Origin: Lytechinus pictus
Lineage: Eukaryota; Echinodermata; Echinoidea; Temnopleuroida; Toxopneustidae
Length of the DNA: 64,000 nucleotides
Reading direction: 5' to 3'
Assembly (NCBI RefSeq): GCF_037042905.1
Contig: NC_087247.1
Span: forward strand, 74,198,420-74,262,419
The notes beneath the pieces were generated by a model. It was not told the origin of the DNA, made no database searches, and saw only the letters and a program-made list of their open reading frames with translations. Position 1 is the stretch's first letter. Each line of letters opens with the position of its first letter. This document shows, piece by piece, positions 48,501-56,227 of the stretch. The position numbers and the translations under genes were made by a program.

Positions 48501-51500
48501 AGTGTCACATTCATTGGCTGCCACACATACTACAGGCCCATGGATTCCTCTTTGTGTTCTTTTTGGCAGATATGCGATCTTCATGAAGGGTATAATAGGT
48601 GTCAAAAGAAACTGCTCAAGTGTGTTGAGGTCCTTTAAATCTACTGGCATGCTGATAGGTTTGAGATTATTTCCTTCAGCTGCTAATGGAGGTAATTTGC
48701 ATTTTGTCATAGACTTATGACATGCTAAAGAGATCCACTGATTCTCCTTTACATCACTAAGCTGACACACTTTCACTAACTTGGCATGGTCTTGATACTT
48801 TTTAGGTATGTATTTCTGGACCTGGTGTCTGAACCTAAATCTCTCACACACACAACATGTGTAATCTGGAAGTTCAGATATTTTTTGTTGAAACCTGTGC
48901 AGTACTTCATTGATGTTTTTGAGCTTTTCAGATTCTGCCAGTTGTCTGTGTGCTCTTTTTTGCTTCTGTCTTTCCATGACTTGTGGTTGCTGCCTTTAGT
49001 TTTATTCATGTATCTGCCTGGCAAACTTCACTTTAGCCTACTGACTGTGGGCTGCTTCTCGCATTTGTCGTGCATGTTTGACTTCAGACTGCTGCCTCTG
49101 GGCTGCTTCCTGCATCTGTCTGGCCTGTTTGACTTCAGCCTGCTGCCTCTGGGCTGCTGCTCCCATCTGTCTGGCCTGTTTCAGTTCAGCCTGCTGCCTC
49201 TGGGCTGTTTCTCGCTGTTTCGTAACTTTCTTTACATTCTGGTGGTGGTCATGAATCTTCCGTTTCTGTTGTCTTGCCTGTTTGACTTCAGGCTGCTGCC
49301 ATTGGGCTGTTTTCCGCATCTGTCTGGCCTGTTTCACTTCAGCCTGCTGCCTCTGGGCTGTTTCTGTCTCCTAGCTTTCTTTACATTCTGGTGGTGGTCA
49401 TGGATCTTCCGTTTCTGTTGACTTGCCTGTTTGACTTCAGGCTGCTGCCTCTGGGCTGCTTCCCGCATTTGTCTGGCCTGTTTTACTTCAGCCTGCTGCC
49501 TCTGGGCTGTTTCTCGCTGACTCATAGCTTTTACATTCTGGTGGTAGTCATGAATGATCCGTTTCTGTTGTCTTGCCTGTTTCACTTCAGGCTGGTGCCT
49601 CTGGGCTGCTTCTCGTTCTCTTCTGAGTCTCTTCACATCTGAGTCACTGCGATTAATCTTCTCTCGTAATTGCCGGTGCTCTTTTACCCCTGGTTTGTTG
49701 AGCCATTTGTTTTGGTATTGCTATTTCTGAGTTTGTTTTGCAGCTTGCTGTTTGAGATAATGGTCGATTGGTGTGTAAAACTCAAGTTACTGCTGTGTAA
49801 AGTGCACACAGCAAGGGACCACCTCAAACTTTTTATTTGAAGTTAGTTGGAGGGAAATTGACAGTTGATGAATATGGTTTGCCACCTGGTCTACACTGCG
49901 TAATGTTATTAATACAGATGTGATATCTGCTGTCCCCATACCATTAACATTCCTGGAATGTGAGTCAATGACAAAACATCCACGTTGTGGTCCTAAGTTG
50001 ATCAGCATACAGGTATAACTGAGGGCCTCAGACCCTACAAGTAGAAAGTTGTGTTGGGACACCCTCTGCACTGCAATGATGGCATCAGCAAGTATGTAGA
50101 AAGGAGTGTCTGTAATATTCCTCCCCAAGGTTCCACAGTAGCCATCATGGTATGTAAGTGCATACTGGACACCATAGTGGGACGTTGACCGTGGAAGCTC
50201 ATTAATCATGATAAAATCCCAGTGACCACAGGAGGAGTAAAGCTGGTCACCATCTAGGAGTATGCTGTCCAATCAGCTGGCAACTTTTTCTGAGCTATGA
50301 GCAGGGCAATGAGTGACATGCATGTACACTGGATGCCACTGGTCTGACAGTAGTAATGGAGAACCCTGTCGAAATGAGCCTTGGACAGTCTTCCTGGTCT
50401 GCTGCATTAGCTCTCTGTGGAGAGCATGTCGCTTTTCTGGGCTCTGCGTGGCATGATCTGAAGAAAGATAATGTCAATATTAGATGTTTGTTCTATAAAT
50501 GTTTGTTGTAGGGATTACAGGTTCATTATATAATCATTTTTTTTTGTTTCTTGGAAAATAAGCCAATGGTCCATGCCCCCCAAAAAAACATTGATGGGAA
50601 TCTCTTCAAATTTGTGAAAGTTTGTAAGCATATTTCAAATGAAGTGTGAAATCAAACTGTAATTGTCATGAAAACGTATCACACAACATGTATAAAAAAT
50701 GTCTAACAACATTCCATATATCCACTCGATTAATTATATTGGTTTGGTGGGAACTGCCATGAATTATACTGATGGGTGCAATTGGCTCTAAATTTTTGCC
50801 TGTTTATTTGAACACTTGAAACAAGCACTTGTAACAATCAAATATAAAACACCTCAATCTAGCAAGCAGAAAACAAACTTCATCTTTTAAGTACATGAAC
50901 AGAATTGAACAAAATGTTATTGTGGTACATATAGCTTGACACTACATAAGCATGATCCATTGGATTAATTTTGATTGTTATTGGTATTGCTCAGAGACTT
51001 CGCAACCTGTCAAAGGTAAAATACAGCTTGAAAACAGCAACTTTTACCAAATATGAGTGATGCGTAAGTAGAAGTGTGTGGTTGTGGTCCAGCTAAGGGC
51101 TTCTAAATGACTTTAACAAAATAGTATTACAATCTGCCTGTTATTTTAGAGAAAACAGCAAATTAGAATTAATAGAGAAATGGTGTTATTTGTGATTGTT
51201 TTTGCTCAGAGACTTGGCAACCTGTCAAAGGTGAAATACATAAAATACAGTTTGAAAGCAGCAACTTCTACCAGATATGAGTAATGCTTAAGTTGTAGTG
51301 CGTGGTTGTTGTCCGGCTAAGGGCTTCTAGATGACTTAAACAAAATACAATCAGCCTGTTAATGTAGAGAAAACATAACAGATTAGAATTAATAGAGAAA
51401 TGGAGTTACTGTGTGAAATGTTATAATCTGAATATAACACCCACACTTAAAACATATGTATAATTGATTAATTCAAAACACTAGCTATGAATGCTGAACA

Positions 51501-54500
51501 CAATAATTGTGAATGTGCATGCATGTACATCTAACTGAATAAAGAACAACCATTTGTTTGGTGACTAGATAACCTGTTTGGAGTAAAGAAAATAATAACA
51601 TCTAGCTTTAAAGCAGCATTTGGTACAAATGGTCAAGTGGCTCTAACTTTGAGCCTGTTTATTTGAACACTTGAAACAAGCAAGTAGAAAACAAACTACA
51701 TCTTTTCTATATGGGAACAGCATGGTATTATGATACATGTACAGGTACTGTGGAATGAAGTAAGCACGATACATTTAATTGTCATAGTTATTGGTAACAC
51801 TCTCTTGGATTGTTACAATGGCTATAAACCCCCCCCCCCCCCACCAAAAATGATAGGCATCTTCGCTTTACCTTCTAATATTACATCCTTGTGCCAACTG
51901 TTATGATAAACTGGGAAAAAAACAGAAGTTACAGGTTCCACACAAATATGGTTACCATGGCAACCATGTCTCCACCGCACCAAAATCAATAGGCTTCGCT
52001 TTACCATAATGGACCTTCATACCAAATATGAAGATGATCGGAGAAGAAATGCAGCTGGTAGAGCGCTCACAAGAAAATCTCTGCGGTGGCAGCACGACAA
52101 GGCCAAATCCATAGTATCCTCCGAACTCTGTTCGAGGGATACAATAATAAATTTGAAATGAAAGGAACACAAAAATCCCATTTTCCCTACCTTGTCCAAG
52201 CATCATCTATATGAATATCTATATGTATGACTCAAATTATTAACAATCATTAAATCAAAATTATTCAAATGATAATTAAAATATATTTTACCCACGGTAG
52301 CCACTTCAGTTCCGAAAACTGTTCTCCCAGCGGGCCCTGCTTAACATGATAATGTTATTGATAATGATATTTATTAAATGATTGCTTTATTATAATGGGA
52401 ATATAGCAAATCAATCAATAATGACTAGTCAAAATTCTAATCCTTTTTTTGTATTTTAGATTATTGAAATGTTGTAACAATGCTTTTATTAAATGTTTTT
52501 GTCTCGCCTGCATAGCACAGCGAGACTATAGGCGCCGTTTTTCAGAGTGCGGCGGCAGCGTCATCGTCAACATAAAATCTTAACGAAGGTTAAGTTTTTG
52601 AAATGTCATCATAAATAAGAAAGTATATGAACCTAGTTCATGAAACTTGGATATAAAATTAATCAATTATCACTGAACATCCTGCCTCAGTTTCAGGTCA
52701 CATGACCAAGTTCAAAGGTCATTAGGGGTTAATGGACTTAGACCATATTGAGGGAATCAACATCAAAGTCTTAACCAAGTTTAAGTTTTTGAAATTTTGT
52801 CATCACTTAAAAGTTTATGGATCTAGTTCATGAAACTTTGACATAAGGGTAATGGTGTATCACTAAACATCCTGCCTGAGTTAAGGGTCGCATGACCAAG
52901 GTCAAAGGTCATTTAGGGTAAATGAACTTAGACCATGTTGGGGGAATCAATATTGAAATCTTAACCAAGGTTAAGTTTTTGAAATGTCATAACTAAGAAA
53001 GTATATGGACTTAGTTAATGGAACTTAAACATAAGATTAGTAGTGTATCACTGAAGATCCAGCCTGAGTTTCTGGTCACATGACCAAGGTCAAAGGTCAT
53101 GTAGGGTCAACAAACTTCAATCATGTTGGGGGTCTTTGTGGAATAGTCATCATAACTGAAATTCTATAGATCTAGTTCATGATACATATAGACGTACGGG
53201 TAATCAAGTATGTTTTGCACACATCTTAGGTCACATGATCATGGTCAAAGGGTCATGTTTGGTCAACGGACATAGTATTTTATTATCATATGAGTGTTTT
53301 CTTTTGTGAATAATTATTCAATAGCTGTTTTCAAAGTCAGTACTGCTGCTATATCAAATCGAGTAATGCAGGCGAGACTGCGAGAGGCATTCCACTTGTT
53401 TTCATATTTGGGGGCAGACGTAAAATATTTCCTGATTGATACTTTCTCTGTATACCTTGTCTACAAATTATTAAGGGATCTCATAACTCCCATGTTTATA
53501 TTTTGTGTTAGGTCAATGTGCTGAGTCCATCAAAGCTAATTGAATGGAAGTGAAATATATAGTTGCACATATGTAATAACAATAGACTGCGAGAGGCATT
53601 CCACTTGTTTACATATTTGGGGGCAGACGTAAAATATTTCCTGATTGATACTTTCTCTGTATACCTTGTCTACAAATTATTAAGGGATCTCATAACTCCC
53701 ATGTTTATATTTTGTGTTAGGTCAATGTGCTGAGTTCATCAAAGCTAATTGAATGGAAGTGAAATATATAGTTGCACATATGTAATAACAATAGACAAAA
53801 CCTTAATTTGATTTCTAATAAGAATGATAACTTTTTCAGGGTACCACAAGGTTTGAATTACTTTGGTGTCTTGAGCTATTCTGATGCCTTGAAGAAAAGA
53901 CTGGTTAATGAGACTAAGCTGTTTACTCCAGGAGAGAGATTAGAGGTGGAGATCAGAGGATGCTCTATCTGGGCTGTAGAGGTACAGTATATATCAAACC
54001 AATTATCAGACCAGTTTCATAAAATAAATGTTTTATTGACATCTGAAAGGGTACATGCATGTAATATAAAAATTTTCGGACTGCCGGATTCATATTTTTC
54101 TGATGGAATATATATTTTTAACACGTTTGAACACATTGGAGATCTAAACTTAGAACTTGAAATTGAAACTTGAAATTGAAACTTTATTTACCACAATCTT
54201 CATAAAAAACATACAAATCAAGAAGTATGAATATTTCAATAAAATACATTATAACACAAATGAGTATATTTAATAATAGTGGAAGAATCACTGAAAAGTT
54301 ACAAGGAACTTATAAATTAGTGATCCTGAAATTAACACAAAACAACACAATTAAAAAACAAATGCAGTAAGGAAATACAGAACAAACAAACATAACATGT
54401 ATACAATTGTATCTATATCAGTATTACTATTAGACTTTCTGCATTAAAGGTATTTTTAAATGTCTTTTAAAGCTTTGAAGGGTTTTGCACTGCTTTATAT

Positions 54501-56018
54501 TTTGAGGGAGCTTATTCCAAATAATGGGACCCCTACATAAAAATATGTTTGAGAAAGAATAATGACCATATATTGCACGAGTATCAGCTGAATTTCTAGT
54601 ATTATATCTATGTTATTATAGGAATACATAAAAAAAGATAATTGAAAATCATGTACATGTAGTATAGAAATTGGGAGTATATTTATTATTATATTTTTTT
54701 TTATTAATGGATGACATCACATTTAAAATCAATTGCAATAGCCGACCTTACAATTTTATTACATTCATATGTTTTGAAAAATTGATTAAAAGGCTTAGTC
54801 TCCATGTTCAAACATATTGTAATTAAAACAATAAGATTACAATTGATTTTGAAATTGATCTTAAATTGATTTCATCACACTTAAAATTGATTGCAATTCT
54901 TTACTTACAATGCTTTACAATTCTCTTTTTTAATTTTTAAAAATCAATAGTAGGGCTTATCTACATTTTCAAACAGATCGGAGCTCTAAAATAAGACTTA
55001 CAATCAATTTTGAAATTGTTGATAAATTGATTTTATTGCATTGAAAAATAATTGTTTCTTACCTTACAATGTTAAACCCTTTGTATGTTTTTAAAATCTC
55101 CTTGTTTGGCCAGCTATATAAAAAGCTTACATAAATGACTTGATTTTCCTTCATTGCCAAAAATATTGACTGGCTGGTCAATATTTCTATCAGAGATGAT
55201 TGGGTTTAAAAATATAACAATGCCTGTAATGAATATCATGTGACCAGCTATTGACCAATTGGAATTTAGTTTCTATGCTAGCTATCTATAATTTCTCCCT
55301 ATTACCTCACATCATGAAGTACTTATTAAATCCATGATAATTTAAAAACAAGCATTATATTAGAATTGTATATGAACTTGAAAACAATGACAAATCATTT
55401 CAGAAATGTCCCACATACAGGGGGTCTGATGGCTTATTTCATGGAAGTGTATAATAGAGAATAGTAACTGTTCTAGATAGTTTAAAGACTCCTTTAGGGG
55501 AGTATACTTCACTTGAAGTAACAGATATTTTAAGTTTTACACCTGACATGTTCATGATACTGGCAGGATTTTGAATACATTGATTCAATTAATTTGATAG
55601 TATACTAATCAGATGAAATAGAATGTAGAAAAATAACTTACCGAACGTGTATAAGAGGGGGATGGTCAAGGGGGGGGGGCAATGGGTCATCAATATTATA
55701 TATTTATCAGAAAAGCATCATCCCAAGGGTAATTAACATTTGATATTGCATGTATATGGTTATTGTCTGTATTTTATTTGTTCATCATGTCAATATTTGC
55801 CCAAAGTACAATATATTTGTATTTGTATTTTTGTTCTCTTCTCGTATTTGTAGTTGATCTTACAAGAGATGAGAAAGATACGTGAAGGAGACCCAAGTAA
55901 AGATGACATGATATTGAATAGTATCATCATTGACTTCTATCTCTGGACTTACTGCAAAGATCATAGAGAAGACATGGAACATATACCAATACACAAGATT
56001 AGATCCATCTACTATTGA
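33448..56018 (+). CDS. QNG1: Queuosine 5'-phosphate N-glycosylase/hydrolase (8 exons)
   Basis: Joined exons 33448-33552, 36913-37007, 38189-38321, 39727-39876, 40285-40408, 40805-40919, 53840-53981 and 55854-56018 give 342 residues including all phases, near the ~341 of vertebrate C9orf64 (DUF2419). The family cleaves queuosine 5'-monophosphate to free queuine, which the tRNA-guanine transglycosylase then inserts at the wobble position of GUN-anticodon tRNAs; it is a soluble enzyme. Recognised blocks are [14 protein letters not shown] (residues 6-19), DTLNFSFW (72-79), [16 protein letters not shown] (96-111), ADIWACFEG in exon 6, MFADYR at the exon 6/7 join, [11 protein letters not shown] (278-288), DFYLW (315-319) and the ending KIRSIYY. 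The start is the ATG in frame with LSPRESG; no nearer one exists. Every intron has GT...AG. The assignment comes from recalled family similarity; expression was not tested. Odd points: a 12.9-kb intron 6 full of transposons and a duplicated 3' end. Confidence 0.95.
33690..35390 (+). repeat. Tandem repeats of ~130-165 bp in intron 1
   Basis: About nine degenerate units. Each has CTTCTTCTTTATTTGTTGACC, then TGGTAGAGCTTCATGAGGTTC, then ACCAAACTTCTACACAGAAT and GAAATTTTGAATAGAAAATT with TATGCTAATTTATG. The left edge begins near GGGCCAGATGGGCTTATGCC, which looks like the end of a dispersed element. No coding potential. Confidence 0.85.
35757..36350. repeat. Foldback/hairpin sequences, GGTGTTG-rich
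   Basis: GTAATTTCAAGTTCAATGTT at 35757 is the near reverse complement of AACACTGAACTTAAAATTAC near 36102. A second hairpin at 36285-36350 pairs TGATTTCAAGTATTGTG with the CATACTTGAAATCA end, enclosing GTGTTGGTGTTG. These look like remains of one MITE family and explain the overlapping open frames on both strands here. Confidence 0.6.
36913..37007 (+). CDS. QNG1: QNG1 coding exon 2
   Basis: Residues 36-66 plus two bases of Trp67 ([15 protein letters not shown]...TDATVDW). Acceptor GAATAG, donor GTAGGT. The Trp codon is split TG|G across intron 2. Confidence 0.92.
37570..38135. mobile_element. TTAA-family foldback, split by a SINE
   Basis: The left part AGCATAACACTGAAACTTTC with ATAAGAAAGATAAC and the right part TTTATTCAAATCAACTTTGG plus GGTGGGC match the two ends of the element at 59286-59877. 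A SINE lies between. Outer ends are too degraded to show the TTAA sites. Confidence 0.65.
37763..38060 (+). mobile_element. tRNA-derived SINE
   Basis: Head has a pol III A box (TGGTGTAGTGGTT at about 37771) and B box (GTTCAAATCCC at about 37816) with tRNA-like spacing, so it derives from a tRNA gene. The tail domain GTGAAGCGCTTTGAGCATTCG at about 37987 and ending TTATTATTAT is the kind found in many deuterostome SINEs. It is not a functional tRNA: the arms do not pair into a full cloverleaf and the body continues for about 300 bp. Confidence 0.85.
38189..38321 (+). CDS. QNG1: QNG1 coding exon 3
   Basis: Residues 67 (part) to 111, with the conserved DTLNFSFW and [13 protein letters not shown] blocks. 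Acceptor TTTTTCAG, donor GTAAGT, phase 0 end. Confidence 0.97.
38322..39726 (+). other. QNG1 intron 3
   Basis: 1.4 kb. Its middle is an 803-bp hAT-like element (38488-39290). The remaining sequence is AT-rich with no other feature. Confidence 0.85.
38488..39290. mobile_element. 803-bp hAT-like MITE rich in TTTCCGTTTC
   Basis: Left end TAGGGACAGTGATTTTCCG and right end CGGAAAATCACTGTCCC are inverted copies. Flanks TCTAAACC (38480-38487) and TATAAACC (39291-39298) differ at one base, fitting an 8-bp target duplication. Both subterminal regions carry repeated TTTCCGTTTC words. No transposase. The core contains CGTAGAGGGCAGCAACACAC, also present at about 12237. Confidence 0.8.
39727..39876 (+). 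CDS. QNG1: QNG1 coding exon 4
   Basis: Residues 112-161 ([16 protein letters not shown]... to AGKVLLE), 50 whole codons. Acceptor AACTAG, donor GTAAGT. Confidence 0.97.
39877..40284 (+). other. QNG1 intron 4
   Basis: 408 bp, GTAAGT to ATTAACAG. No feature seen. Confidence 0.9.
40285..40408 (+). CDS. QNG1: QNG1 coding exon 5
   Basis: From residue 162 ([20 protein letters not shown]) to GTK and one base of the next Val. Acceptor TTAACAG, donor GTAAGG. Confidence 0.95.
40409..40804 (+). other. QNG1 intron 5
   Basis: 396 bp, AT-rich, ending in a strong polypyrimidine tract and TTTTTTTGCAG. No feature seen. Confidence 0.9.
40805..40919 (+). CDS. QNG1: QNG1 coding exon 6
   Basis: Encodes [20 protein letters not shown] through TLTMFADY and two bases of Arg. 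Donor GTATAA. The split Arg codon is completed by the first G of exon 7, 12.9 kb away. Confidence 0.95.
41680..43780. mobile_element. Element with repeated ATACCGGTAT palindromes at both ends
   Basis: The left 120 bp (CGGTATACCGGTATTAGTAA and more) and right 80 bp (TAATACCGGTATTGAAAATA then TCAATACCGAAGCG) are inverted relatives, each with several CGGTAT/ATACCG words. About 2 kb lies between, with a diverged internal duplicate of CTCGGACTGCTCTTA (42300 and 42452) and homopolymers. No transposase frame is recognised. Exact ends and target duplication could not be fixed. Confidence 0.6.
43910..45338 (-). pseudogene. Helitron Pif1-type helicase domain
   Basis: Read from 45338: [17 protein letters not shown] (Walker A), [12 protein letters not shown] (motif Ia), [12 protein letters not shown] (Walker B), then past an in-frame TGA near 44947, [14 protein letters not shown] (motif III), [18 protein letters not shown] near 44350-44420, and, after a one-base shift near 44325, WACTVH and TQGMTL (motif VI) around 44150. 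This is the 5'-to-3' helicase that unwinds the donor strand during rolling-circle transposition. All main motifs are readable, but at least one stop and one frameshift break it. Its upstream join to the rest of the protein is cut by the satellite at 45361-46133. Confidence 0.88.
45361..46133 (+). repeat. 155-bp satellite, five units, each with a DR1 motif
   Basis: Units start at about 45361, 45515, 45669, 45824 and 45979 (CTTTCCATGACTGGCACTGT), spacing 154-155 bp, ending at 46133. Each ends AGGTCAAAGGTCAATGAACT. Units are about 90% identical, so expansion was fairly recent. The array splits the Helitron coding region between helicase and middle domain. Minus-strand frames across it are shadows of the period. 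Confidence 0.95.
46134..46720. other. No feature recognised
   Basis: AT-rich sequence between the satellite and the Helitron middle region. It may have arrived with the satellite insertion or be lost Helitron sequence. Confidence 0.35.
46721..48045 (-). pseudogene. Helitron middle region (after Rep), frameshifted
   Basis: From 48045: [30 protein letters not shown] (the NPYN...W.AN.DIQ signature) and [15 protein letters not shown]; then, in another frame at 47691-47425, [19 protein letters not shown] and LNRYW-like remains; then 47446-46721, starting [11 protein letters not shown] and followed by [19 protein letters not shown]. These blocks normally follow the Rep nuclease domain in Helitron proteins. 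At least two frame changes are needed to read through. A stretch KRKPRECW occurs in the first part and a related KRKPRECM on the opposite strand near 47510, showing a small inverted duplication. Confidence 0.8.
48480..48977 (-). pseudogene. Helitron DUF6570-like domain
   Basis: A 165-codon open frame: basic start ([15 protein letters not shown]), CCVCERF (Cys-X2-Cys), [38 protein letters not shown] and [11 protein letters not shown]. This pattern of paired cysteines followed by ...PFMKI..LP...Q.G..G.V is the DUF6570 region placed before the Rep domain in many Helitron proteins. Function is unknown, possibly DNA binding through the zinc pattern. The frame ends in a stop at 48480 with no continuation into a Rep domain. 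Confidence 0.8.
49038..49636 (-). pseudogene. Helitron charged repeat (coiled-coil) segment
   Basis: Two overlapping frames, 49636-49334 and 49337-49038, show about ten repeats of [17 protein letters not shown], mixed with [13 protein letters not shown] units. The DNA unit is about 51 bp. Such Arg/Gln/Glu repeats often lie between the N-terminal peptidase and DUF6570 regions in Helitrons and would form a long helix. A frameshift lies near 49370. Confidence 0.8.
49787..50480 (-). pseudogene. Helitron cysteine peptidase-like domain
   Basis: Frame 50272-49787 has [44 protein letters not shown] and [18 protein letters not shown]. The GD.LY...ELP...and FDSHSRN.NG blocks resemble the C76-type (tegument ubiquitin-specific) peptidase fold seen in some transposons, with the DSH providing catalytic Asp/His. 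The part expected to hold the catalytic Cys ([12 protein letters not shown], about 50290-50330) is in a different frame, separated by a shift near 50265 and a stop. I know of such peptidases in Helitrons, but the exact family is my inference. Confidence 0.65.
50530..52490. repeat. Diverged duplicated AT-rich sequence
   Basis: Blocks recur: CTCAGAGACTTCGCAACCTG then TGTCAAAGGTAAAATACA (50991) and again at 51209 with small changes; GCCTGTTTATTTGAACACTT at 50798 and 51655; AAGGGCTTCTAAATGACTTT at 51094 and 51317. So one ~200-bp unit was duplicated within a larger ~850-bp duplication. A C run is at 51830-51842, and CACCAAAATCAATAGGC near 51977 resembles a dispersed repeat. No gene. Confidence 0.6.
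52497..53400. mobile_element. CTCGCCTGCAT element, copy B
   Basis: Same ends and internal 150-bp units as copy A at 21391-22568, but with about four units. Perfect DR1 motifs lie at 52899-52911 and 53087-53099. It sits about 440 bp before exon 7. Its right TIR forms the start of the following 209-bp tandem duplication. Confidence 0.87.
53375..53796 (+). repeat. 209-bp tandem duplication upstream of exon 7
   Basis: Copy 1 at 53375-53583 and copy 2 at 53584-53792 (beginning AGACTGCGAGAGGCATTCC) are about 99% identical, with one visible change near TTTTCATATT/TTTACATATT and another near GAGTCCATC/GAGTTCATC. It ends 44 bp before the exon 7 acceptor. The near identity points to a very recent event or an assembly duplicate. 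Confidence 0.95.
53840..53981 (+). CDS. QNG1: QNG1 coding exon 7
   Basis: Completes the split Arg, then [20 protein letters not shown] through [11 protein letters not shown]. Acceptor CTTTTTCAG, donor GTACAG, phase 0 end. The exon is as conserved as its neighbours, which argues that the large intron 6 is still spliced. Confidence 0.96.
53982..55853 (+). other. QNG1 intron 7
   Basis: 1.87 kb. Contains a minus-strand LINE 3' end (about 54177-54680), diverged repeats rich in AAATTGATTGCAATTC (54700-55110) and a G run near 55665. The acceptor is TCGTATTTGTAG. Confidence 0.85.
54177..54680 (-). repeat. LINE 3' end, minus strand
   Basis: Begins GAAATTGAAACTTTATTTACC, the complement of a GGTAAATAAAGTTTCAATTTC tail typical of CR1-like LINEs, and continues with UTR-like sequence. 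GAAATTGAAACTT is doubled at the border (54158-54184), which may be tail expansion. No RT domain is preserved. Confidence 0.5.
55854..56018 (+). CDS. QNG1: QNG1 terminal exon and stop
   Basis: Residues 289-342, including [15 protein letters not shown] and the family-typical end KIRSIYY, then TGA at 56016-56018. Codons 324-342 lie within the duplicated 61-bp unit. I see no AATAAA within the next 600 bp, so the poly-A site is uncertain; one AATAAA is at about 58393. Confidence 0.95.
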   Translation: MILQEMRKIREGDPSKDDMILNSIIIDFYLWTYCKDHREDMEHIPIHKIRSIYY

Positions 56019-56091
56019 GGATCATAGAGAAGGCATGGAACATATACCAATACACAAGATTAGATCCATCTACTATTGAGGATCATAGAGA
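55959..56091 (+). repeat. 61-bp tandem duplication of the QNG1 3' coding end
   Basis: Unit 1 at 55959-56019 and unit 2 at 56020-56080 differ at one base (GAAGACATGG/GAAGGCATGG), followed by 11 bases of a third unit before a MITE begins. The second unit carries no extra coding meaning because the first stop precedes it. The 61-bp period is not a multiple of three. Confidence 0.97.
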
Positions 56092-56093
56092 GC

Positions 56094-56227
56094 CAAAAGT
56101 GGGGGGCTGACCATGCTAAAAATCACAATCGTATGGTCATTTTTACGTTTTTGTACACGGTTTTGGAAAAAAGTGGGGGGCTGAAGCCCCCTCCCCCCCC
56201 CCCCCCCCCCCGGTTCCGCTGCCCCTG
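56094..56227 (+). mobile_element. GC-ended MITE, copy 3, left end missing
   Basis: Shares CTGACCATGCTAAAAATCAC, TTTTGGAAAAAAGTGGGGGG, and the end CGGTTCCGCTGCCCCTG with copies 1 and 2. The left TIR is absent and the copy begins inside, right after the third partial unit of the QNG1 end duplication. It would fall in the QNG1 3' UTR. Confidence 0.85.

Larger units (their letters stand above)
43900..50480 (-). mobile_element. Decayed Helitron-type rolling-circle transposon
   Basis: Minus-strand gene order is: cysteine-peptidase-like domain, charged repeats, DUF6570-like zinc region, middle Helitron domain, and Pif1-type helicase. This is the arrangement of animal Helitron proteins with an extra N-terminal peptidase. 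I find no Rep HUH (His-hydrophobic-His) box: the 360 bp between the DUF6570-like and middle regions is too short and lacks it. Several frameshifts and stops and a satellite insertion make it inactive. The 5'-TC and 3'-CTRR ends were not located. Confidence 0.85.
40920..53839 (+). other. QNG1 intron 6 (12.9 kb, transposon-filled)
   Basis: In order it contains homopolymer-rich fragments (41000-41130), a GCTCGGTGGTTCGCAGG-type repeat fragment near 41190, a CGGTAT-ended element (41680-43780), a decayed minus-strand Helitron (43900-50480) broken by a 155-bp satellite, duplicated AT-rich sequence (50530-52490), a CTCGCCTGCAT element (52497-53400) and a 209-bp tandem duplication just before exon 7. 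All are in one spliced intron, so they are transcribed with QNG1. Confidence 0.85.

Noticed and set aside
48786..49421. 211-codon plus-strand frame rich in Phe/Leu/Cys that looks like a membrane protein
   Set aside because: It is the antisense of the charged Gln/Arg repeat region of the Helitron; hydrophobicity follows from reading the other strand.
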